Made by a program: the position numbers and the translations under genes. The notes under the pieces were generated by a model that worked only from the letters and a program-made list of their open reading frames with translations, ran no database searches and was not told the DNA's origin. A DNA stretch of 7,698 bases from JBCCZC01 sp039188505 (GTDB lineage: Bacteria; Pseudomonadota; Gammaproteobacteria; Xanthomonadales; SZUA-38), in contig JBCCZC010000271.1 of NCBI GenBank assembly GCA_039188505.1, positions 1-7,698 on the forward strand, given 5' to 3'. Below, piece by piece: positions 1-7,698 of the stretch (position 1 is its first letter; every line of letters starts with the position of its first letter).

Positions 1-1342
1 CATCCTCCATCAGGTTGTCGATGGGCACGCAGCCGTTGCCGCCGATCCACGCCGCGAGGTACTCGATGGCCACGCGCAGGTTGCCCCGAACGCCGGCCTC
101 GGTGATCGTGCCGTCGGGCACGGCAATGAGGTCGTCGCGGGTGATCTCCACGTCCTCACGCAGGCGGTCCACCTGGTTGGCGTTCGGCATGTGACTGTCG
201 AAGATCTCCATGGCCAGCGGGATCAAGGCCGGGTGCGCGACCCAGGTCCCGTCATGGCCGTTGGAGGCCTCGCGCTCCTTGTCCACGCGCACCTTCTCGA
301 GGGCTGCGGCATTCGCCTCGGGATCGTTCTTGACCGGAATCTGCGCCGCCATGCCGCCCATGGCGTGGGCGCCGCGACGGTGACAGGTCTTGATGAGCAG
401 GAGCGAGTAGGCCTTCAGGAAACCGACGGCCATCGTCACCTGCGCTCGGTCGGGCAGCACCCGGTCCGGGTGGGCGCGGAACGCCTTGATGTAGCTGAAG
501 ATATAGTCCCAGCGGCCGCAGTTGAGACCCACGATGTGCTCGCGCAACTCGTACAGGATCTCGTCCATCTGGAAGCCGGCGTGGAGCGTTTCGATGAGGA
601 CGGTGACCTTGACCGTGCCGCGATCGAGGCCCAGCAGGTCCTCGGCCCGGTCGATGACGTTGTTCCACCAGCGCGCTTCGAGGTGATGCTCGAGCTTTGG
701 CAGGTAGTAATAGGGCCCCGTTCCGCGCGCCTTCAGCTCCGCGGCGTTATGGAACAGATAAAGGGCGAAATCCACGATCGAGCCGCCCACCGCGGTGTCG
801 TCGAGCTGTAGATGGTTCTCGATGAGGTGCAGCCCGCGCGGGCGTACCAGCAGCACCGCCGGGTCGTCATTCAGCGCGTAATGCTTACCGTTGGGCGCGT
901 CGAAGGTGATCGTGCGGCGGACGGCATCGGCCATGTTGATCTGGCCGCCGATCATATTCGACCAGCTTGGCGCGGAAGAGTCCTCGAAATCGGCCATGAA
1001 GACCTTCGCGCCGGAGTTCAGCGCGTTGATCACCATCTTCCGATCCACGGGACCGGTGATTTCGACGCGGCGATCCTGGAGATCAGCGGGAACCGGGGCC
1101 ACGCGCCAGTCCCCGTCGCGAATGCTCTGGGTCTCGGCGAGGAAATCCGGCAATGCGCCGCGATCGAGCGCTTCCTGGCGCACCTCGCGCTGCTCGAGGA
1201 GTGCCCGCCGCTCGCCGTCGAACTCGGCCGCAAGGGTCGCGACAAAGGCCAGCGCGTCGGGGGTGAGGACATCGTCGAAGCGGTCTTCGAGCGGGCCGCG
1301 CACGTCGAGTGCCGGTGGGTTGGATAAAGGCGTCGTATTCAT
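1..1342 (-). CDS. aceB: Malate synthase A, C-terminus cut off by the window edge
   Basis: This enzyme condenses glyoxylate and acetyl-CoA to malate, the second step of the glyoxylate shunt, in the cytoplasm. The minus-strand frame is open for 447 codons from the ATG at 1342 to the left edge. E. coli AceB has 533 residues, so roughly 85 C-terminal residues are missing from view. The N-terminus reads MNTTPLSNPPALDVRG. Visible signatures are the RPRG segment (Arg167-Gly170, which carries the family's catalytic arginine), LIETL with Glu251, and the malate synthase signature HIVGLNCGRWDYIF (His269-Phe282). Glu251 and Asp279 are the expected Mg2+ ligands. The start is supported by GGAGG four bases upstream. 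The C-terminal catalytic aspartate lies outside the window. The gene is divergent from a LysR regulator. Isocitrate lyase (aceA) might follow beyond the left edge, but this cannot be seen. The family call is firm; A-type rather than G-type is chosen from the close match to the E. coli AceB core. Confidence 0.96.
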   Translation of the reverse strand, partial: MNTTPLSNPPALDVRGPLEDRFDDVLTPDALAFVATLAAEFDGERRALLEQREVRQEALDRGALPDFLAETQSIRDGDWRVAPVPADLQDRRVEITGPVDRKMVINALNSGAKVFMADFEDSSAPSWSNMIGGQINMADAVRRTITFDAPNGKHYALNDDPAVLLVRPRGLHLIENHLQLDDTAVGGSIVDFALYLFHNAAELKARGTGPYYYLPKLEHHLEARWWNNVIDRAEDLLGLDRGTVKVTVLIETLHAGFQMDEILYELREHIVGLNCGRWDYIFSYIKAFRAHPDRVLPDRAQVTMAVGFLKAYSLLLIKTCHRRGAHAMGGMAAQIPVKNDPEANAAALEKVRVDKEREASNGHDGTWVAHPALIPLAMEIFDSHMPNANQVDRLREDVEITRDDLIAVPDGTITEAGVRGNLRVAIEYLAAWIGGNGCVPIDNLMED

Positions 1343-1346
1343 GGTG

Positions 1347-1351
1347 CCTCC
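1347..1351 (-). promoter_or_regulatory. Ribosome binding site of aceB
   Basis: On the minus strand GGAGG lies four bases before the ATG at 1342-1340. It is a near-consensus Shine-Dalgarno sequence and fixes the aceB start, because no other in-frame start nearby has a comparable site. Confidence 0.75.
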
Positions 1352-1371
1352 AATGCAAACGTATGCAGCGA

Positions 1372-1400
1372 ATCTTTGAGGCGGGGTGAAAATTTGACAA
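1372..1400 (-). promoter_or_regulatory. Candidate sigma-70 promoter of aceB
   Basis: On the minus strand, TTGTCA (1400-1395) is followed after 17 bases by AAAGAT (1377-1372). The -35 matches consensus at five of six positions, but the -10 matches at only three. Transcription would begin near 1365, about 22 bases before the aceB start codon. A weak -10 fits a promoter that needs an activator, and the divergent LysR regulator is the obvious candidate. This is pattern matching only. Confidence 0.4.
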
Positions 1401-1424
1401 GGCAACGCTGGCAATAGCTATTAT
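1394..1424 (+). promoter_or_regulatory. Candidate promoter of the LysR-type regulator gene
   Basis: A perfect TTGACA (1394-1399) is followed after 19 bases by TATTAT (1419-1424), which matches the -10 consensus at five of six positions. The spacer is longer than the usual 17; CTATTA at 1418-1423 gives 18. Transcription would start near 1431, leaving a leader of about 20 bases. The -35 hexamer overlaps the candidate aceB -35 on the other strand (both within TTTGACAA), so the two promoters would be back to back and could compete. Confidence 0.45.
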
Positions 1425-1439
1425 TGGCCCAGCTAATAA
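1421..1439 (+). promoter_or_regulatory. Candidate LysR-family operator (TTATT-N9-AATAA)
   Basis: A 19-base dyad with perfect 5-base arms contains the T-N11-A arrangement (T1424 and A1436) typical of LysR-type regulator sites. Its centre, 1430, is about 65 bases upstream of the inferred aceB start of transcription. It also overlaps the -10 and start region inferred for the regulator's own gene. Activation of the divergent target from near -65 together with self-repression is the classical LysR-family layout. The dyad is seen; the binding and both start sites are inferred. Confidence 0.45.
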
Positions 1440-1451
1440 TGAGTGGCCGAA

Positions 1452-2408
1452 ATGCCCAGGAAGCCCAGCCATTTCGCTCGCTCCGATCTGCTCAGGCCGC
1501 TCCGCAGCTTCTGCGTGGCCGCGCGCACGGGCAGCATGTCGCGGGCGGCGGAGGAGCTGTATCTTTCGCAGCCCTCCGTCAGCCTCCAGATCCGCTCCCT
1601 CGAGGAGGCCCTGGGCGCCATGCTGTTCGAACGCCGCGGACCGCAGATCCGCCTGACCACCGAAGGCGAGATCCTGTTCGATCTGGCGCGTCCGCTGGTC
1701 GAGGGTATCGATGCGCTCCCCGAGACGCTCGCAGCGCGGCTGGGTCGCCTCGAATCGGGGCAGGTCAATATCGCCGCTGGCGAGAGCACCATCCTGTACA
1801 TCCTTCCGGAGCTCGTGTCGCGCTTCCGGTCGCGCTATCCGAGCGTGCACGTGCACCTGCACAACGTGACCGGCAAGGATGGCCTGACGATGATCCGCAA
1901 CGAGGAGGTCGACTTCGCCATCGGCTCGATGATCGACGTGCCCGCGGACATCCGCTACGAGCCGATCTATTCGTTCCGGCCGATGCTGATCACGGCGCCG
2001 GACCACCCGCTCGCCAACCTCGATCGGGTCCGGCTGAAGGATCTCAGTCCCTACGGCCTGATCCTGCCGCCCAAGCGCCTGACGACATGGCGGATCGTCG
2101 ACTTCACCTTCCAGCGCTTCGATGTGCCCTACGAGGTGTCCCTCGAGGTGGGCGGCTGGGAGGTCATCAAGCGCTACGTCTCCCTCGACATGGGCATCTC
2201 CATCGTCACCAGCATCTGCCTTACGGACGAGGATCGGCTGTTCAGCTACGACATGAGCGAGTATTTTCCAAGGCGGAGCTACGGTCTGGTGATGAAGAAG
2301 AGCCGGTTCGTATCGCCGCAGGCGCAGAAATTCATCGACCTCGTCCGCCAGAACCGCTCGCTGCAGCGCTTGGAAAAGGCAGCCGGAGACCACATCACGG
2401 AGGCCTGA
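1452..2408 (+). CDS. LysR-type transcriptional regulator, divergent from aceB
   Basis: This is a complete LysR-family DNA-binding regulator of 318 residues, a usual length for the family (about 300-320). The N-terminal winged helix-turn-helix covers roughly residues 12-70, with the recognition region around MSRAAEELYLSQPSVSLQIR (residues 29-48) followed by the usual LEEALG and LFER. A linker helix leads into the C-terminal effector-binding domain from about residue 90, where GWEVIKRYVSLDMGISIV matches the typical second subdomain. The ATG at 1452 is preferred because GAGTGG lies five bases upstream. A GTG at 1443 would add three residues but has no visible Shine-Dalgarno site. There is no signal peptide or membrane segment. 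Its position suggests control of aceB, perhaps in response to a C2 or TCA-related metabolite; the ligand cannot be read from the sequence. nudJ follows 49 bases downstream on the same strand, but there is no sign of joint function. Confidence 0.93.
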   Translation: MPRKPSHFARSDLLRPLRSFCVAARTGSMSRAAEELYLSQPSVSLQIRSLEEALGAMLFERRGPQIRLTTEGEILFDLARPLVEGIDALPETLAARLGRLESGQVNIAAGESTILYILPELVSRFRSRYPSVHVHLHNVTGKDGLTMIRNEEVDFAIGSMIDVPADIRYEPIYSFRPMLITAPDHPLANLDRVRLKDLSPYGLILPPKRLTTWRIVDFTFQRFDVPYEVSLEVGGWEVIKRYVSLDMGISIVTSICLTDEDRLFSYDMSEYFPRRSYGLVMKKSRFVSPQAQKFIDLVRQNRSLQRLEKAAGDHITEA

Positions 2409-2457
2409 CCGAGCCCGCGCACGATAGCGGTCACCGAGATTCCCGAGAACAGCACGC

Positions 2458-2940
2458 ATGACCTGGAAACCGCACGTCACCGTCGCCGCGGTCGTACCCG
2501 ACGGCAACCGCTACCTCTTCGTGGAGGAGCGCGTGCGTGGGCGCCAGGTCATCAACCAGCCAGCGGGGCACCTGGAGGTTCACGAATCGCTGGTCGAGGC
2601 CGTTCAGCGAGAAACCCTCGAGGAATCAGGCTACGAGATTCGCGCCGAGGCCTGCATCGGCATCTATCGGTGGCAGGCCCCGGACAGCGACCACGTGATC
2701 CTGCGCTTCGCCTTCGCCGGGACGGTGCTCGCAGAACGCCATCCGGCGCCGCCGGACCCGACGGTCGACGGCCGCCTCTGGCTCACCCGCGCCGAGCTCG
2801 AGGACGCCCGCGACCGGCACCGTTCGCGCATGGTGCTGGGGAACGTCCTCGACTACGAAGCCGGTCGCCGCTTCCCGCTCGAGCTCCTGCACGAGATCCC
2901 GGGCACCGAGGGCTCGACGGCCCTGGGAGAGCTGCCGTGA
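2458..2940 (+). CDS. nudJ: Nudix phosphatase NudJ
   Basis: This Nudix hydrolase has 160 residues (E. coli NudJ has 153). In E. coli, NudJ removes phosphate from nucleoside tri- and diphosphates and from the thiamine precursor HMP-PP. The Nudix box G-x5-E-x7-R-E-x2-E-E-x-G occupies residues 37-59, with Gly37, Glu43, Arg51-Glu52, Glu55-Glu56 and Gly58 all in place, so it should bind Mg2+ and be active. Family-specific matches are the start MTWKPHVTVAAVV, NQPAGHLE just before the box, and RFPLELL near the C-terminus, where E. coli has RYPLEMI. The ribosome binding site is weak (GAGAA about 12 bases upstream), so it may be read partly through the upstream message. Its TGA overlaps the GTG start of mnmA. 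The order nudJ-mnmA-hflD is the same as in E. coli and strengthens the call. Confidence 0.93.
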   Translation: MTWKPHVTVAAVVPDGNRYLFVEERVRGRQVINQPAGHLEVHESLVEAVQRETLEESGYEIRAEACIGIYRWQAPDSDHVILRFAFAGTVLAERHPAPPDPTVDGRLWLTRAELEDARDRHRSRMVLGNVLDYEAGRRFPLELLHEIPGTEGSTALGELP

Positions 2941-4049
2941 GCGAGCAGATCATGGTGGGCATGTCCGGCGGCGTCGATTCCTCCGTCTCCGCCCTGCTGC
3001 TGGCCCGGGAAGGCCATGCCGTCGAGGGCATGTTCATGAAGAACTGGGAGGAGGACGACCGCTACGGGGCCTGCACGGCCGAAGTCGACGCCGACGACGC
3101 GCGGCAGGTCGCCGACCATCTGGGCATCCGCCTGCACGCGCGCAACTTCTCGGCGGAGTACTGGGACGAGGTGTTCGAACACTTCCTCGCGGAGTACCGC
3201 GCCGGGCGGACGCCGAATCCCGACATCCTCTGCAACCGCGAAATCAAGTTCAAGGTGTTCCTCGAGCACGCCGAAGACCTGGGTGCAGACACCATCGCGA
3301 CGGGGCACTACGCCCGCCGCGGCCGCACGGGTGATCGCTGGACGCTGCTCAAGGGTGTCGACGCCGGGAAGGACCAGACGTACTTCCTCTACACGCTGGG
3401 CCAGGAGCAGCTCGCGCGCACCCGCTTTCCCGTGGGCGAACTACCCAAGGCCGAGGTACGGCAGCTGGCCGAAGATGCCGGCCTGCATGTCTTCGGAAAG
3501 AAGGACTCGACGGGCATCTGCTTCATCGGCGAGCGCAACTTCCAGCGCTTTCTCTCCCAGTACATCCCCGCCCAGCCGGGTGAAATCCGTGCCGTCGACG
3601 GACGCCTCCTCGGCGAGCACATGGGACTCATGTACTACACCCTCGGGCAGCGCAAGGGCCTCGGAATCGGCGGCCGCGCGGACAGCAGCGGTGTGCCCTG
3701 GTACGTGGTCCACAAGGACCTTGACCGCCGAATCCTCTACGTGGCCGAGGGTGTGGATCACCCGATGCTGCAGGCGCGCACGCTGACGGCATCACAGCTC
3801 ACCTGGGTCGCTGGACACCTGCCGGCCGAGCGCTTCCGCTGCGCGGCGAAAACGCGCTACCGGCAGCCGGACCAGGCCTGTGAGGTCGCGCTGACTGCCG
3901 AAGATCGCCTGGAGGTGCACTTCGACGAGCCTCAGCGCGCGGTGACGCCGGGCCAGTCGGTCGTGTTCTATCAGGGCGAGGAGTGCCTGGGCGGGGCCAT
4001 CATCGACGGCAGCGACGCCCCGGTGGACGGGATCGTCGGGCATGCATGA
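2937..4049 (+). CDS. mnmA: tRNA-specific 2-thiouridylase MnmA
   Basis: MnmA puts sulfur on C2 of wobble uridine 34 in tRNAs for Lys, Glu and Gln. It uses ATP to adenylate the base and takes sulfur from the IscS-TusA-TusBCDE relay. The protein has 370 residues (E. coli has 368). The ATP-pyrophosphatase P-loop SGGVDSS is at residues 10-16. The catalytic pair is Cys99 (in NPDILCN) and Cys195 (in STGICFIGE). KNWEEDD, GHYARR, GQRKGLGIGG and the C-terminal beta-barrel end TPGQSVVFY are also clear. I choose the GTG at 2937: it overlaps the nudJ stop as GTGA, has GGGAGAG five bases upstream, and places the P-loop at the usual distance from the N-terminus. The in-frame ATG at 2952 would trim that end. 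The last eight bases overlap hflD, so nudJ, mnmA and hflD look translationally coupled. Confidence 0.97.
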   Translation: MSEQIMVGMSGGVDSSVSALLLAREGHAVEGMFMKNWEEDDRYGACTAEVDADDARQVADHLGIRLHARNFSAEYWDEVFEHFLAEYRAGRTPNPDILCNREIKFKVFLEHAEDLGADTIATGHYARRGRTGDRWTLLKGVDAGKDQTYFLYTLGQEQLARTRFPVGELPKAEVRQLAEDAGLHVFGKKDSTGICFIGERNFQRFLSQYIPAQPGEIRAVDGRLLGEHMGLMYYTLGQRKGLGIGGRADSSGVPWYVVHKDLDRRILYVAEGVDHPMLQARTLTASQLTWVAGHLPAERFRCAAKTRYRQPDQACEVALTAEDRLEVHFDEPQRAVTPGQSVVFYQGEECLGGAIIDGSDAPVDGIVGHA

Positions 4050-4683
4050 TCGCCACCTCGCCCTGGCCGGTCTCTTCCAGGCCGCCGGGCTCGTGCAGCA
4101 GCTCGCGTCGGAGGGTCGCCCCGAGCCTGACGCCTTTACGCTATCGATCCGCAGCATCTTCACCTTGTCCGCCGCGTCCGCGCGGGAGTGCTATGGCGGT
4201 GAGATCAGCGGGCTGGAGCGCGGGCGAGGCTGGCTGCAGCAGGCACTCGCCCAGGACCGCAGCGTGGCGCCAATCGTCCGCTATGCCCTGACCCTCGCCG
4301 TGCTCGAACGCAAGCTGGCGCGCTCGCGGGAACTCCTGCACCAGATCCAGCAGGGAATCGCCGCGGCCGAACGTCAGCGAGAACACCTGGGCGCCGACCA
4401 CGAGCAGGTCATCGAGCGCCTCGCGACCGTCTACCACGACACGGTCAGCACGCTGCGCCCGCGGATCCTCGTTCACGGAAACCCGCTGTATCTCCAGCAG
4501 CAGCAGGTCGTGCACCGCATCCGTGCGCTGCTGCTGGCGGGCATGCGTAGCGCGGTCCTGTGGCGCCAGCTCGGGGGGCGGCGGTGGCAGCTGGTCTTCC
4601 GGCGCAACGCGATCCTGCGCGACCTCGAGTTCTGGCCGGGCGACGATGGCGACGAGAGTGGCAGTTCACGCGACGCCACCTGA
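4042..4683 (+). CDS. hflD: High frequency lysogenization protein HflD homologue
   Basis: The protein has 213 residues, exactly the length of E. coli HflD. It is a helical, peripheral inner-membrane protein, known mainly for binding phage lambda CII and steering it to degradation; its housekeeping role is unclear. Matches to the family are LALAGLFQAAGLVQQLA near the N-terminus, RYALTLAVLERKL in the middle, and RIRALLLAGMRSAVLWRQLG followed by LVFRRN near the C-terminus. It contains heptad-like helical stretches but no transmembrane segment or signal peptide. The C-terminus ends in an acidic, low-complexity tail after the conserved core. The ATG at 4042 lies inside the end of mnmA (8-base overlap), which implies coupled translation. 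In E. coli purB follows; here acnA does. The candidate -35 of the acnA promoter lies within the last codons. Confidence 0.92.
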   Translation: MHDRHLALAGLFQAAGLVQQLASEGRPEPDAFTLSIRSIFTLSAASARECYGGEISGLERGRGWLQQALAQDRSVAPIVRYALTLAVLERKLARSRELLHQIQQGIAAAERQREHLGADHEQVIERLATVYHDTVSTLRPRILVHGNPLYLQQQQVVHRIRALLLAGMRSAVLWRQLGGRRWQLVFRRNAILRDLEFWPGDDGDESGSSRDAT

Positions 4684-4694
4684 TCTGAGATAAT
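4665..4694 (+). promoter_or_regulatory. Candidate acnA promoter
   Basis: TTCACG (4665-4670), inside the end of hflD, is followed after 18 bases by GATAAT (4689-4694), which matches the -10 consensus at five of six positions. Transcription would start near 4701, leaving a leader of about 50 bases. An imperfect 15-base dyad (4685-4699, CTGA arms with TCAG) lies over the -10. A promoter here would let acnA be expressed separately from the upstream chain. No terminator is visible between hflD and acnA, so read-through is also possible. Confidence 0.45.
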
Positions 4695-4713
4695 TTCAGG
4701 GTTGACCAAGCCC

Positions 4714-4728
4714 GGCGCAGGACGCGCC
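4714..4728 (+). other. Small GC hairpin in the acnA leader
   Basis: GGCGC and GCGCC form a five-base all-GC stem around a five-base loop, AGGAC. A TTTT run follows seven bases later (4736-4739). The stem is too short and the T run too distant for a convincing intrinsic terminator. It would lie in the acnA 5' leader just upstream of the ribosome binding site. Confidence 0.25.
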
Positions 4729-4739
4729 AGGACGCTTTT

Positions 4740-4744
4740 GGAGA
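4740..4744 (+). promoter_or_regulatory. Ribosome binding site that fixes the acnA start
   Basis: GGAGA lies five bases before the ATG at 4750. A TTG further upstream in the same frame (4702) has no such site and would add 16 residues absent from the family, so the ATG at 4750 is taken as the start. Confidence 0.7.
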
Positions 4745-4749
4745 CCCGG

Positions 4750-7451
<2,702 letters not shown>

Positions 7452-7452
<1 letters not shown>

Positions 7453-7456
7453 GGAG
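7452..7456 (+). promoter_or_regulatory. Ribosome binding site of the FRG-domain gene
   Basis: AGGAG, within a longer GAGGAGAA, overlaps the acnA TGA. It lies 7 bases before the ATC at 7464 and 4 bases before the ATC at 7461. It is one of the strongest Shine-Dalgarno sequences in the window, yet no ordinary start codon follows it in the coding frame, so it is the main evidence for where translation begins. Confidence 0.6.
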
Positions 7457-7463
7457 AATTATC

Positions 7464-7698
7464 ATCACCCGATCGGAAAGCCAGGAAATCACCGTCCATA
7501 GCTGGGCGGAGGTCAACGACGTCCTCTTCGACGAGCCGATCCGGAGCGACATCGGCCGCTGGCGCTCGAATTTCGCCTTCCGGGGCCTGTCAGACGCGAA
7601 CTACGATCTGGCGACGACGCTGGTTCGGCAGGGGCGTGAGCACACGAATCTCGAGCCGCACATCATCCGCAGCTTCCAGAAGTACGCCCACCTCGAGA
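7464..7698 (+). CDS. FRG-domain protein, N-terminal part, apparent non-canonical start
   Basis: The frame stays open to the right edge, giving 78 residues of a longer protein. Numbered from the ATC at 7464, residues 37-55 read FAFRGLSDANYDLATTLVR. This fits the FRG domain (named after its conserved Phe-Arg-Gly), with FRG at 39-41 followed by Y-x-L and an arginine after the next hydrophobic stretch. The segment LEPHIIRSFQKYA (63-75) resembles the helix that commonly follows, and VHSWAEVNDVL (11-21) the usual lead-in. The molecular function of FRG domains is not settled. They occur in many bacterial proteins of unknown role, often in accessory regions. The frame has no ATG, GTG or TTG here; ATC at 7464 is chosen for its 7-base spacing from AGGAG, with ATC 7461 and ATT 7458 as alternatives. 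The gene probably shares the acnA message. The domain call is moderately sure and the start uncertain. Confidence 0.7.
   Translation, partial: MTRSESQEITVHSWAEVNDVLFDEPIRSDIGRWRSNFAFRGLSDANYDLATTLVRQGREHTNLEPHIIRSFQKYAHLE

Noticed and set aside
191..1327. Two abutting plus-strand open frames, 191-811 and 812-1327
   Set aside because: They share one frame and lie antisense to malate synthase, whose signature motifs are plain on the minus strand. They have no recognisable domain.
1083..2507. A 474-codon minus-strand frame spanning the aceB start, the intergenic region and the LysR gene
   Set aside because: It overlaps two well-supported genes and their promoter region, and shows no recognisable motif, so it is a by-product of high G+C content.
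4685..4699. LexA (SOS) box
   Set aside because: A LexA box of the gammaproteobacterial type needs CTG-N10-CAG with inner T and A; here the spacing is N9 and those inner bases are missing.
4714..4739. Intrinsic terminator between hflD and acnA
   Set aside because: The stem is only five base pairs, and the four-T run is separated from it by seven bases.
4702..4749. TTG at 4702 as the acnA start
   Set aside because: It has no Shine-Dalgarno site and would add a 16-residue extension unlike the family. The ATG at 4750 has GGAGA at good spacing and gives the E. coli numbering of the cluster cysteines.

Overview
The window is a G+C-rich (by eye roughly two-thirds G+C), densely coding stretch of chromosome. 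It most likely comes from a gammaproteobacterium: the order nudJ-mnmA-hflD matches Escherichia coli, and HflD is essentially a gammaproteobacterial protein. The codon use and the aconitase and malate synthase types would suit a high-GC lineage such as the Ectothiorhodospiraceae, but that assignment is a guess.

Layout. Positions 1-1342 (minus strand) hold most of a malate synthase A gene (aceB); its C-terminus lies beyond the left edge. A 109-bp divergent intergenic region (1343-1451) separates it from a LysR-type regulator (1452-2408, plus strand). This region holds back-to-back promoter-like elements and a T-N11-A dyad placed as a LysR-family site would be. After a 49-bp gap come nudJ (Nudix phosphatase), mnmA (tRNA 2-thiouridylase) and hflD. 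Overlapping stop and start codons link these three into one translational chain. In E. coli the next gene is purB. Here a 66-bp spacer with its own promoter-like sequence leads instead to acnA (aconitase A), complete at 900 residues. Five bases after the acnA stop, within Shine-Dalgarno range, a further plus-strand frame runs off the right edge. It encodes the N-terminal part of an FRG-domain protein and has no ATG, GTG or TTG start.

How the genes fit together. Malate synthase (glyoxylate shunt) and aconitase (citrate to isocitrate, the branch-point metabolite of the shunt) sit about 3.4 kb apart on either side of a housekeeping tRNA-modification cluster. The LysR protein is the obvious candidate regulator of aceB. 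The least expected item is the FRG gene at the right edge, both for its unusual start and for its tight attachment to acnA. The rest of the window is conserved core metabolism, and I see no mobile element, CRISPR array, tRNA or rRNA.
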